A DNA stretch of 9,393 nt, from NCBI GenBank assembly GCA_005881995.1, contig VBHV01000235.1:1-9393 (forward strand), in the 5' to 3' direction. Positions 1 to 7,796 of the stretch are shown one piece after another. The DNA comes from Chloroflexota bacterium (GTDB taxonomy: Bacteria; Chloroflexota; Ktedonobacteria; Ktedonobacterales; Ktedonobacteraceae). A model generated the notes under the pieces. That model ran no database searches. It saw only the letters and a program-made list of their open reading frames with translations, and was not told the DNA's origin. The first letter of the stretch is position 1. The number at the start of each line of letters is the position of its first letter. The translations under genes and the position numbers were made by a program.

Positions 1-1740
1 GTGCGAGCCATGCGTCCCCTCGATAATATCGATCATATCCTGGGCGACACATCCAATCAGCACCGTATTCTGACTGCTCATCACGCTTTGTAGTACCGCG
101 GCCTGATTATTCAGCAGACGTGTTTGCTGCAATAAGCCTATCAGCATCCCAACCTTGCCGGGCGTCTCGGGAAAGCTGACGAGTAAGTGCTGGACATGTT
201 GAAAGGCCATGACGGGAAAGGCCCCGGCCAGGATCACTCTGCCCGCGGGAGCCTGAACCGCCCCCTGTTCCAGGGTGATCTCCAGCTTATCTCCAACGGT
301 CAGCAGATTGCTATTCGCTCCATTATAGGTGAGAGACCATGTCGCATTCTTCTCTGTCAGATTGCCCAGGGCCGTGACTTGCTCGGTCGAATCGTTGATG
401 ATCCAGGCATCATACGCGGCACCGGCGGGAGGAGATGCAAGGCTTGAAATGGTAACACGCAGAGCATTGGTTTGTCCTCCTGGATCGTTATTCGCAAAGA
501 ATATCACCTGCCCGCTAGCGCTCGACACGGGTGCACTCTTCTGCCTGAGCAACGTGATCCCAATCGTACTACTGGCGATCAGCACCAGAGCGATCAGCGA
601 AGCAATGAGCATGGTGCGATGCGTATACTTGCGCTGAAATCGACGCAGGAGTTCTGGTCGTGGACTCTCGAGAAGACTCAGGGAGGCATCATCTGAGAAG
701 CCGTGCAGCGAGTGTGGGTTGGATGACTGGAGCGTCGAACGTGGAGAACCGGCCGTATGCTCGGTCGGGGCGAATCCGTTGCTACGCGCGCGTTCGGTGA
801 ACTGCATATCTGCCATTGGCGCTCCGTTCACAGGAGGCTGATAGGCCTGCACGGTGGTCGTAGAGGAGACAGCAAACGGCAAGCGCATCCTATTCGTTGG
901 ACCCACTGTGCTATGATAGGCGTTGGCAAATGCCCCCGGTTGGTTGAACCGCTGAGCCGGGTCCTTGGCCAATGCACGGGCCAGGATACTGTATAAGCCT
1001 GCAGGGAGATCCCCACGCAACGAATTCAGTTGTGGGATAGAGGCGTACAGGTGCTGCTGCGCAATTTCATCGGGTGTGCTGCCCGCGAACACGGCAGAGC
1101 CGGTCAAAAGGTAGAACAGGACCACTCCCATCGCGTACACATCGGTAGCGGGGCTGGCAGGTTTGCCAAGCAGTTGCTCTGGTGCGCATTCTTCGCTCCA
1201 TTCGATCAGTTGTTCCCTGGGCAGATCCTGTTCGAGTAGACTTCTTACCCCAAAATCCGCCACAACCAGGCTACCGTCAAGCCGGATGAAAATGCTGTCT
1301 ACCGAAAGATTGCCATGCAGCACCGCGTGCTCATGAGCATATTCCAGGGCGGTGGCAATCTGATCCAGGTAGCGGCCGGCAGTGAAAGTATTCAACGCGC
1401 CATTTTTGTCAATACGAGTACGTATCGACCGTAACGGGATGTGCGGCGAGACCAGGTACGGGAAACTACGAAAGACCCCAAAGTCAAAGAGGGGAAGAAT
1501 GTATGGATGCTGTAGGCTCACAATCTGCCTGGCCCGGTGCTGAAAGCGTTCCAGGTATACTTCGTGATCCTTTGGAGTTGTGGACATTGGCCGGTCCAGG
1601 AAGCGCACAAGATAGGTGTTTGCCGCATCGGTGCGCGCAAGAAAAGTAGGCCCTATCTTACTCTGTCCTATGAACCGTTCCAGGCGGTAGTTGCCCAGAG
1701 CCGTCCCGGCCAGCTTTTCATACGACACAGATTTAATCAT
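1..1740 (-). CDS. Membrane Ser/Thr kinase-like receptor, probable pseudokinase (partial)
   Basis: The frame is open for 580 codons from ATG 1738-1740 to the left edge, so the C-terminus is missing. Residues ~18-275 have the order of a Hanks-type kinase domain, but key residues are replaced. The glycine loop reads IGQSKIGPTFLAR, the beta3 lysine position reads YLVRFL (Arg46), the alpha-C Glu position seems to be Arg69, and the HRDLKPxN loop is HGNLSVDS, so the catalytic Asp is Asn144. DFG (162-164) and APE (186-188) remain, followed by DVYAMGVVLFYLLTG. A Ser/Thr/Pro-rich linker (~280-370) leads to one membrane helix (~377-398, MLIASLIALVLIASSTIGIT). The outer part (~400-510) has YDAWIIND...LGNLTE, resembling the anti-sigma-K (RskA) C-terminal fold, and then a helical segment with FQHVQHLLVSFPETPGK. 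The kinase fold is seen; loss of phosphotransfer is inferred from the substitutions. Likely a membrane signal sensor or scaffold; the ligand is unknown. Confidence 0.85.
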   Translation of the reverse strand, partial: MIKSVSYEKLAGTALGNYRLERFIGQSKIGPTFLARTDAANTYLVRFLDRPMSTTPKDHEVYLERFQHRARQIVSLQHPYILPLFDFGVFRSFPYLVSPHIPLRSIRTRIDKNGALNTFTAGRYLDQIATALEYAHEHAVLHGNLSVDSIFIRLDGSLVVADFGVRSLLEQDLPREQLIEWSEECAPEQLLGKPASPATDVYAMGVVLFYLLTGSAVFAGSTPDEIAQQHLYASIPQLNSLRGDLPAGLYSILARALAKDPAQRFNQPGAFANAYHSTVGPTNRMRLPFAVSSTTTVQAYQPPVNGAPMADMQFTERARSNGFAPTEHTAGSPRSTLQSSNPHSLHGFSDDASLSLLESPRPELLRRFQRKYTHRTMLIASLIALVLIASSTIGITLLRQKSAPVSSASGQVIFFANNDPGGQTNALRVTISSLASPPAGAAYDAWIINDSTEQVTALGNLTEKNATWSLTYNGANSNLLTVGDKLEITLEQGAVQAPAGRVILAGAFPVMAFQHVQHLLVSFPETPGKVGMLIGLLQQTRLLNNQAAVLQSVMSSQNTVLIGCVAQDMIDIIEGTHGSH

Positions 1741-1747
1741 GGTTTTT

Positions 1748-1754
1748 CCCCCCC
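1748..1754 (-). promoter_or_regulatory. Seven-G tract acting as ribosome binding site of the kinase-like gene
   Basis: On the minus strand the sequence before the start codon reads GGGGGGGAAAAACC-ATG. The G run lies 7 nt from the ATG and is the only Shine-Dalgarno-like stretch there, which supports the ATG at 1738-1740. A homopolymer in the RBS is a possible slippage site that would alter translation efficiency. Confidence 0.5.
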
Positions 1755-1973
1755 GTTGAAGCATTGATAAGCGTCTATCTATCAAGACGTTGATGAGGTA
1801 AATCAGTAACTGGACCGGTACCATTATTTATACTGGAAATAAAGAAAAAGAGATATCGTGCAATTTGCCCATTTGCTTTTTATTTATAATTGATTAGAAC
1901 ACTCACCATGTAGTTCAAAGGAAAAGCCGTAGTTGAAAGATGAAGAAGTAAAAAAGGCATTTCCATGCTGGGA

Positions 1974-2003
1974 AGAATAGAACATATGTTCTCATATCTT
2001 CAA
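1974..2003 (-). promoter_or_regulatory. Weak candidate promoter of the kinase-like gene
   Basis: Read on the minus strand, TTGAAG (1998-2003) is followed after 18 nt by TATTCT (1974-1979). Each box matches the sigma70 consensus at four of six positions. The predicted start lies ~225 nt upstream of the kinase ATG. The AT-rich stretch 1800-1890 nearer the gene has TATAAA-like boxes but no convincing -35 partners. Only a candidate; its interest lies in the palindrome that fills its spacer. Confidence 0.3.
1980..1991. promoter_or_regulatory. Perfect 12-bp palindrome resembling a Gram-positive LexA (SOS) box
   Basis: GAACATATGTTC is a perfect palindrome and fits the GAAC-RNRY-GTTC core of the Bacillus-type LexA/DinR box. 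It sits between the -35 and -10 of the weak minus-strand promoter and abuts the -10, a usual operator position. The outer consensus bases (C before, G after) are not present: the flanks are A and T. No SOS gene is visible here, so LexA binding is inferred from the motif alone; another dimeric regulator is equally possible. Confidence 0.35.
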
Positions 2004-2004
2004 G

Positions 2005-2037
2005 TTACCAGAGCGACCTTCAAGGTCGTTCTGGTAA
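2005..2037. repeat. 33-bp near-perfect palindrome (16-bp arms)
   Basis: Arms 2005-2020 and 2022-2037 are reverse complements with one mismatch around a single central C. The core is CGACC-TTCAA-GGTCG (2014-2028). No T-run follows on either strand, and the site lies between divergent transcription units, so it is not a standard intrinsic terminator. The same CGACC-N5-GGTCG core is found in both arms of the inverted repeat at 3218-3298, which suggests a related repeat family rather than a dedicated operator. Function unknown. Confidence 0.7.
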
Positions 2038-2072
2038 TAATTCACAATGCCTATAAACCACTGCTATTTTCC

Positions 2073-2101
2073 TTGACTTTTCTCCAAGGGCTGACTATAC
2101 T
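2073..2101 (+). promoter_or_regulatory. Sigma70-type promoter, TTGACT-17-TATACT
   Basis: The -35 TTGACT (2073-2078) and -10 TATACT (2096-2101) each match five of six consensus bases with the ideal 17-nt spacer. Transcription would start near 2108 and go right. The first credible coding start is at 2692, so the transcript would have a leader of about 580 nt or be a separate non-coding RNA. Confidence 0.5.
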
Positions 2102-2691
2102 CTACTACAGTGAATTCAGCATAGCTCTAGAAAGGTAACTTTTTGATGCAAGTCCTCTCAAACTTTGGCGTGGTGGACTGCTACTAAATTACTCATACAA
2201 CGTATGTTCATTCATTTTGCTTGAACACTGAGTAGTTCTCAGCGTAAGGTTGTGTTCGCTTTGGCGAGACCATCTTCGTTACCTTACCTCGTTAGCAGTT
2301 ACCTCCTCGCGCCTCCCCACACATCAGCTACAACTCATCCCTTTGTCCGTCAGGTACTGGCAAGTATTCCAGGGTAGCAGTCTGCCCATCTGTCTATTGG
2401 CCACTCTAGTGGCTTCGAGTCCATCTACTGCCATGTCCTGAAGAAGCCGTGAAATCCATTCCAACTGCATGGTCTTCCCATGCGCTATTCAGGCGATGTA
2501 TGTCTTCGAGACGACATCGAGCTATAGAGAGAGCAGAGGTTTTATGTGTAATACAGCGAAACGTTCAGCATCGGTTGTTGTTCTTTCCTTCTCCTACCAG
2601 CGGGCATATGTTGCCTGCACCACCGGGGAAGATCACAAATCATCTACAGATAACAGAACGAACAGAATGAAAATAAAGAAGAGGTTCACCG

Positions 2692-3210
2692 ATGCGAACG
2701 TCACGCAAAAAGCTTCTGCGTTTGGATAAAAAGACACACTATTGGAACGACCTGGATGTCTACGAGGAAGAGGACGACTATCGTTCAGAGGAGCGCCGTA
2801 AGCCGCGCTATAAACAATCCTCGGAAGAGGTGTTTAAGTGCAGGCACTGCCGCCGCTTCGTCTGCCCACCACCCAGTGGTGGATATCATCGCAATCACTG
2901 TCCTTTCTGTCTCTATTCCCGTCACGTCGATGACCGGAAACCAGGGGACAGGATGAGCGACTGCGGTTGCTCGATGGAGCCTGCCGGTCGTTTCCAGCGT
3001 CCAAACGGGGAGTATGTGATTATACACCGCTGTCATGGCTGCGGTTTTGAGCGCTTTAATCGTATCGCCGCCGATGACGATTTTGACCTGGTGCTATCCC
3101 TGCCTGCGCAACCTGCGCGCACTGGCCGCGAAGTGAAGGCCCAGCAAGCGGAGGCATGGTTAGAGGAACACCTGGAACAGTGGGATTGGGATGTGGAGGA
3201 GGCTGGTTAG
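2692..3210 (+). CDS. RNHCP-domain zinc-binding protein
   Basis: A 172-residue protein starting at ATG 2692, with AAAGAAGAGG (2675-2684) as a good ribosome binding site 7 nt upstream. The N-terminal ~45 residues are highly charged (DVYEEEDDYRSEERRKPR) and probably disordered. Residues ~46-135 match the RNHCP domain: FKCRHC (Cys50, Cys53), the family signature RNHCPFCLYSRHVD (67-80, Cys70 and Cys73), PGDRMSDCGCSM (Cys91, Cys93), HRCHGCG (Cys114, Cys117) and NRIAADDD. The Cys pairs imply two zinc-ribbon-like sites. The biochemical function of the family is not known to me; nucleic-acid or protein binding is a guess. The C-terminus (~145-170) is an acidic, Trp-containing helix. It looks monocistronic, flanked by the gene-less region and by an inverted repeat 7 nt after its stop. 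Confidence 0.9.
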   Translation: MRTSRKKLLRLDKKTHYWNDLDVYEEEDDYRSEERRKPRYKQSSEEVFKCRHCRRFVCPPPSGGYHRNHCPFCLYSRHVDDRKPGDRMSDCGCSMEPAGRFQRPNGEYVIIHRCHGCGFERFNRIAADDDFDLVLSLPAQPARTGREVKAQQAEAWLEEHLEQWDWDVEEAG

Positions 3211-3217
3211 TTGATAC

Positions 3218-3298
3218 GACGACCACGAGGGTCGCCACTATTATACAACGCTTTTTGCATGGTTCACGTGTATAGTAGTGGCGACCCTCGTGGTCGTC
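3218..3298. repeat. 81-bp inverted-repeat element with 29-bp arms
   Basis: Arms 3218-3246 and 3270-3298 are reverse complements with a single mismatch and enclose a 23-nt spacer. Each arm also carries its own palindrome CGACC-N5-GGTCG (3220-3234 and 3282-3296), giving a nested, potentially branched structure. It begins 7 nt after the RNHCP stop. There is no T-tract after the right arm, so it is not a typical intrinsic terminator, although such a stable hairpin could stop or protect transcripts. It carries no coding content. The size and form fit a mobile REP/MITE-like intergenic repeat. Confidence 0.85.
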
Positions 3299-3319
3299 AT
3301 GTTTGAAGCCTGCTCGAAT

Positions 3320-3349
3320 TTGACATGCACACGGCCTGGATGATAGGAT
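3320..3349 (+). promoter_or_regulatory. Operon promoter, TTGACA-18-TAGGAT with extended -10
   Basis: A perfect -35 TTGACA (3320-3325) is separated by 18 nt from TAGGAT (3344-3349), which is preceded by TG at 3341-3342, giving an extended -10 (TGnTAGGAT). It is well placed to drive the esterase-ligase-peptidase operon, with a start near 3356 and a leader of ~155 nt. A small TTTGGC/GCCAAA stem (3349-3354/3367-3372) lies at the start point. The rest of the leader to 3511 shows no gene and no riboswitch I recognise. Confidence 0.6.
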
Positions 3350-3511
3350 TTGGCAGAGCACCATAGGCCAAACCGTGGTCTCGTTGTGTAATTTGGCATC
3401 TTTTCCCCCATCATCCATGCCGCGTGATCTAATGAGGGCGCAGTCAATGGCGTTTTGTAATGTCAAATGTAGTTGGCTTGCTGTTTTAAGCCAGAGTGAG
3501 TGTGTAATCGA

Positions 3512-4231
3512 ATGAATCGTGAATATCATCGTTGGTTTAGTCGTTCCCTTGATATGGACATGGAATTATTGGTCTTCGGCCATACAGGGGCGAGAGTGCT
3601 TGTTTTTCCATCTTCAATGGGCCGTTTCTTCCAGTGGGAAGATACGGGTATGGTTGCCACGCTCGGTGAGCGCCTGGAACAGGGCAAAATTCAGTTGTAC
3701 TGCGTAGATAGTGTTGATGAACAAAGCTGGTATGCCAAACACCGGCCCCCAGCGGAGCGGGCGATACGGCATCTCCAGTATGACAGCTACATCCTGAATG
3801 AAGTCGTACCGTTCAGCAGACAGCGTAATCCCAACCCCTTTTTGATGACGACTGGAACGAGCTTTGGTGCCTACCATGCCGTGAATTTCGCGTTCCGTTA
3901 CCCGCAGCTGGTTGACCGGGTGATCGGACTGAGCGGCTTCTACGATATTACGCGGTTTACCGGGGGCTTCTCTGATGATAATGTGTATTTCAACAATCCG
4001 TGCGCGTTCATCGCCAATGAGCATGATCCCGCACGCCTGGAGGCCTTGCGGCACCTGGATATCATCATGGCCATTGGCCGGGATGATCCATCTTGCGGTA
4101 GTAATGAGGAGATGTCGGATATCCTGTGGAGGAAGAATATCTGGCATGCCCTGCGTATCTGGGATGGCTGGGCGCATGACTGGCCCTGGTGGAAGCAGAT
4201 GATAAACCATTACATCGATGGTCACGACTGA
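3512..4231 (+). CDS. Alpha/beta-hydrolase esterase (COG4947-like)
   Basis: 239 residues from ATG 3512. An in-frame GTG at 3500 exists, but the weak GAGTGAG site at 3496-3502 overlaps it and fits the ATG better. The protein has the esterase-D-like alpha/beta hydrolase layout: a beta strand ELLVFGHTGARVLVFPSS, then GTSFGA (115-120) with nucleophile Ser117. A likely acid Asp191 or Asp192 lies in AIGRDDP and a likely His222 in GWAHDWPWW. No signal peptide, so cytoplasmic. Family members are generic esterases or acyl hydrolases of mostly untested substrate. It is first in the operon, with its stop 16 nt before the ATP-grasp gene. This suggests it removes or transfers an acyl group on a substrate or product of the ligases. 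The fold and triad are secure; the substrate is unknown. Confidence 0.88.
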   Translation: MNREYHRWFSRSLDMDMELLVFGHTGARVLVFPSSMGRFFQWEDTGMVATLGERLEQGKIQLYCVDSVDEQSWYAKHRPPAERAIRHLQYDSYILNEVVPFSRQRNPNPFLMTTGTSFGAYHAVNFAFRYPQLVDRVIGLSGFYDITRFTGGFSDDNVYFNNPCAFIANEHDPARLEALRHLDIIMAIGRDDPSCGSNEEMSDILWRKNIWHALRIWDGWAHDWPWWKQMINHYIDGHD

Positions 4232-4247
4232 CCGGGGGAGTAGAGCT

Positions 4248-5204
4248 ATGACACTGAAAGTTGGTTTATTAGTCGGGCGAGAGTGGTCGTTTCCTCCCGC
4301 CTTCATTGAAGAAGTGAACCGCCGCGACGAAGGCGTAATCGCGGAATATGTCAAACTGGGCAGCACGCGCATGGATGAACCCTGTCCTTACGCGGTTATT
4401 ATCGATCGTATTTCGCAGGAAGTACCCTACTATCGTATTTATATGAAGTACGCGGTTCTTCAGGGCGTGACAGCAATCAATAACCCGTTCATGTGGACTT
4501 CCGATGACAAATTCTTAGAAGCTGCCCTGGCGACGAAGCTGGGGGTTGCCAGCCCGAAGACGGTGTTTTTGCCCAATAAGGACTACGTTCCCGGCATCGT
4601 CCACGATGAGAGCCTGCGCAACCTGGTCTACCCGCTGGACTGGCAGGGCATCATCGATTACGTCGGCCTGCCCTGCATCTTGAAGGATACGCTTGGCGGC
4701 GGTTGGAAGGAAGGCGACATATTAGTCTGCCATTCTCTGGATGAATTGATTTTCCACTACAACCATTTTGGCCTGCGGACAGGCATCGTGCAGGAGTTTA
4801 TCGAGTGGGAGCAGTATGTGCGATGTATCTGCCTGGGGCAGGAAGAAGTCATGCCCATCAAGTACGATCCGCGCGAACGCAGATATCACGTCGAACACCA
4901 GTTTCTCACCCCTGAACTGGGCCTGCGCGTCGTACAGGATTCACTCAAGCTGGTGCGCGCGTTAGGTTACGACATGAACTCAGTCGAGTGGGCCATTCGT
5001 GGCGGCATACCCTATGCCATCGACTTCATGAACCCGGCTCCCGATATGGATATCAACTCGCTGACTCCCTTTTATTTCGAATGGGTGGTCAAGCATATGG
5101 CTGATATGGCGATACGTCTGGCGAAGCAGCCGCGCCCACAAAAGCGCGACCTGCGCTGGGATAACTTTATGACGGTGAACCGGGAGCGAGTAGAGGGAAT
5201 TTGA
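4248..5204 (+). CDS. ATP-grasp carboxylate-amine ligase
   Basis: 318 residues from ATG 4248, with GGGGGA (4234-4239) 8 nt upstream; the frame extends further up but overlaps the esterase end. The arrangement is that of an ATP-grasp enzyme. It has an N-terminal pre-ATP-grasp domain (MTLKVGLLVGREWSFPPAFI), a nucleotide-binding strand GLPCILKDTLGGGWKEG (Lys146 with a glycine-rich loop) and an adenine-side strand IVQEFIEWEQYVRC. Metal-binding residues are expected in VEWAIRGG (Glu247) and IDFMNPAPD (Asp259, Asn262). Such enzymes activate a carboxylate as acylphosphate and join it to an amine. The form is closest to the RimK / D-Ala-D-Ala ligase type, but specificity cannot be read. It lies between the esterase (16-nt gap) and the second ligase (26-nt gap), surely co-transcribed. 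Confidence 0.88.
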   Translation: MTLKVGLLVGREWSFPPAFIEEVNRRDEGVIAEYVKLGSTRMDEPCPYAVIIDRISQEVPYYRIYMKYAVLQGVTAINNPFMWTSDDKFLEAALATKLGVASPKTVFLPNKDYVPGIVHDESLRNLVYPLDWQGIIDYVGLPCILKDTLGGGWKEGDILVCHSLDELIFHYNHFGLRTGIVQEFIEWEQYVRCICLGQEEVMPIKYDPRERRYHVEHQFLTPELGLRVVQDSLKLVRALGYDMNSVEWAIRGGIPYAIDFMNPAPDMDINSLTPFYFEWVVKHMADMAIRLAKQPRPQKRDLRWDNFMTVNRERVEGI

Positions 5205-5230
5205 TCAAGTATCTGGAAGGAGCGAGTGAG

Positions 5231-6583
5231 ATGTCATTACGTGAAGCCATTCAACGGTATCATGATCTCTTGACGGATGACCTGGCGGCCGCGTCCCAGG
5301 CGCAGTTGGAGGCCCAGCAGAGGCAGCGAGGGCTTTACTTTAGCGAGCGCCCGTTGTGTACCGTGCTGCGCCCGCGCTTCATGACGCCTGAACAATATCG
5401 CTTCCTCCAGTCGCGCATGCATATGCTGCTGCGAGCTTTCGATAAAGCCTATTCCGCGGCGATAGAAGATGCCGGTATCCGTCAACAGTTCGGGCTGCTC
5501 GACTGGGAGGAAGAACTCATCAAACATGATCCGGGTTTTCGTGATCCCAGTCCAACCTCGCGCGTCGATACGTTTTTCGTAACGGAGCGTGGTGGACTGC
5601 GCCTGACCGAGTACAACGCGGAGACACCCGCAAGCCCGGCCTATAACGATGCGCTGACGGAGGTGTTTTACGGGCTGCCCGTCATGCGAGAATTTTTACG
5701 CGAGTACGAGGTGCGCCCCCTGCCAGCGCGTCACAGCGTCCTGCACGCCCTGGTTGATGCTTACCAGCAGTGGGCGGGCCACCGCGAAGCGCCGCGCATT
5801 GCCATTCTCGACTGGCGCGAGGTTCCCAGCTACAGCGAATTTGTGCTGTTTGCAGAGTACTTCCGTTCGCAGGGGTTCGAATGTATCATCGCCGACCCGC
5901 GCGAGGTCGAGTATCGCGAGGGCCGCCTGATGGCCGGGGATTTCCATATCACCCTGATCTATAAGCGCGTACTGATCAGCGAGCTGATCGAACGCGGCGG
6001 ACTCGAACACCCGGTTGTGCGCGCGGTACGTGACGGCGCGGTCTGCATGGTCAATCCATTTCGCTGCAAAATCTTGCACAAAAAGGCCAGCCTCGCCGTT
6101 CTGAGCGACGAGCGCAACGCGGGCCTTTTCAATGTCGAAGAGCTCGCCGCCATCGATGCGCACATTCCCTGGACCTATCGCGTCGAGGAACGCAACGCTC
6201 GCTATCGAGGGCAGTCTATTGACCTCATCCCGTATATTTTTGAGCACAGAGAAAATTTTGTGCTCAAACCGAACGATGAGTATGGTGGAAAGGGTATTGT
6301 GCTGGGGTGGGAGGTCGATTCCACCGAGTGGGGACAGGCGATCCAGGCAGCGCTATCTGTGCCATACATCGTGCAGGAGCGGGTAGCTATTCCCAGTGAA
6401 CCTTACCCCAACCTGATCGATGGGCACGTCACCTTGATTGATCGCATGCTGGATACCAATCCCTTAATTTTCTATGGCAACTACATGGACGGTTGCCTCT
6501 CGCGCCTCTCGACGGAGGCATTGTTAAATGTCTCAGCCGGAACTGGCTCGGCTGTAGCGACGTTTGTCGTGGAAAAGCGTTAG
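5231..6583 (+). CDS. Circularly permuted ATP-grasp ligase (glutathionylspermidine-synthase-like)
   Basis: 450 residues from ATG 5231, chosen because AAGGAG (5217-5222) lies 8 nt upstream. A TTG at 5201, overlapping the previous stop, lacks a properly spaced site. The N-terminal half has LTEYNAETPASPAYND (Glu127, Asn129, Glu131), the usual acid/amide cluster of circularly permuted ATP-grasp proteins. The C-terminal part holds the nucleotide-binding strand FVLKPNDEYGGKGIVLGWE (Lys346, Lys354) and YIVQERV (379-385). The end motif GNYMDGCLSRLSTEALLNVS matches the closing region of the CP_ATPgrasp families. The family includes glutathionylspermidine synthases and many uncharacterised amide ligases in gene clusters. 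A second, mechanistically distinct ligase next to the first points to stepwise coupling of building blocks. The substrate is unknown; the amidase domain of some glutathionylspermidine synthases is absent. Confidence 0.87.
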   Translation: MSLREAIQRYHDLLTDDLAAASQAQLEAQQRQRGLYFSERPLCTVLRPRFMTPEQYRFLQSRMHMLLRAFDKAYSAAIEDAGIRQQFGLLDWEEELIKHDPGFRDPSPTSRVDTFFVTERGGLRLTEYNAETPASPAYNDALTEVFYGLPVMREFLREYEVRPLPARHSVLHALVDAYQQWAGHREAPRIAILDWREVPSYSEFVLFAEYFRSQGFECIIADPREVEYREGRLMAGDFHITLIYKRVLISELIERGGLEHPVVRAVRDGAVCMVNPFRCKILHKKASLAVLSDERNAGLFNVEELAAIDAHIPWTYRVEERNARYRGQSIDLIPYIFEHRENFVLKPNDEYGGKGIVLGWEVDSTEWGQAIQAALSVPYIVQERVAIPSEPYPNLIDGHVTLIDRMLDTNPLIFYGNYMDGCLSRLSTEALLNVSAGTGSAVATFVVEKR

Positions 6584-6585
6584 GA

Positions 6586-6661
6586 TGTAGGGGCGCAATG
6601 AATTGCGCCCTCGTGAATGGGTCGGTCTATGTTGCCGGGTGCAATGAATTGCGCCCCTACA
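6586..6661. repeat. 76-bp inverted-repeat element inside the operon
   Basis: Arms 6586-6610 and 6637-6661 (25 nt each) are reverse complements apart from three positions, with a 26-nt spacer. Each arm holds a shorter near-palindrome around GCAATGAATTGC, so the structure is nested. The outer ends are TGTAGGGGCGC and GCGCCCCTACA. It begins 2 nt after the permuted ATP-grasp stop and ends 7 nt before the ribosome binding site of the next gene, so it will be transcribed. With no T-tract it is unlikely to end all transcription, but it may attenuate or process the mRNA between upstream and downstream genes. Confidence 0.85.
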
Positions 6662-6682
6662 GATAGATGGAGGAACCAGGCT

Positions 6683-7795
<1,113 letters not shown>

Positions 7796-7796
7796 T

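Larger units (their letters stand above)
1741..2691. other. Gene-less divergent intergenic region (~950 bp)
   Basis: No convincing protein is encoded here on either strand. The left part (1790-2000) is AT-rich. A minor stem lies at 1770-1776/1785-1791, in the leader of the minus-strand gene. Between 2110 and 2690 are small stem-loops: GCCACT/AGTGGC (2400-2405/2408-2413) and GCATGG/CCATGC (2467-2472/2478-2483). Open frames at 2250-2441 and 2449-2670 have no recognisable domain and odd, low-complexity compositions. The stretch could be decayed mobile DNA or a long RNA leader; no transposase motif, tRNA, CRISPR repeat or riboswitch that I know was recognised. Confidence 0.5.

Noticed and set aside
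187..1239. Several plus-strand frames of 69-102 codons (187-447, 329-637, 472-696, 757-996, 1030-1239)
   Set aside because: All lie opposite the continuous 580-codon kinase-like frame, which carries recognisable motifs.
2250..2670. Two plus-strand frames (2250-2441 and 2449-2670) as possible small genes
   Set aside because: No convincing ribosome site, no domain and atypical composition; a broken mobile-element gene was considered but no transposase motif was found.
3218..3298. Intrinsic terminator of the RNHCP gene
   Set aside because: The stem is strong, but no U-tract follows on the plus strand, the arms are much longer than usual, and the nested form fits a repeat element better.
3056..3529. 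157-codon minus-strand frame
   Set aside because: It runs antisense through the RNHCP end and the inverted repeat. The repeat arm translates into low-complexity sequence, and no family motif is seen.
3614..4372. 252-codon open frame on the minus strand
   Set aside because: It is opposite the esterase and the start of the ATP-grasp gene, both of which have clear family motifs and ribosome sites; its translation has no recognisable domain.
5696..6247. 183-codon minus-strand frame
   Set aside because: Antisense shadow of the permuted ATP-grasp gene with no motif.
6617..6682. N-terminal extension of the YbdK-type ligase from ATG 6617
   Set aside because: The start would lie in the spacer of the inverted repeat with no ribosome site; the family begins just before LGIEEEY, and ATG 6683 has GGAGG upstream.
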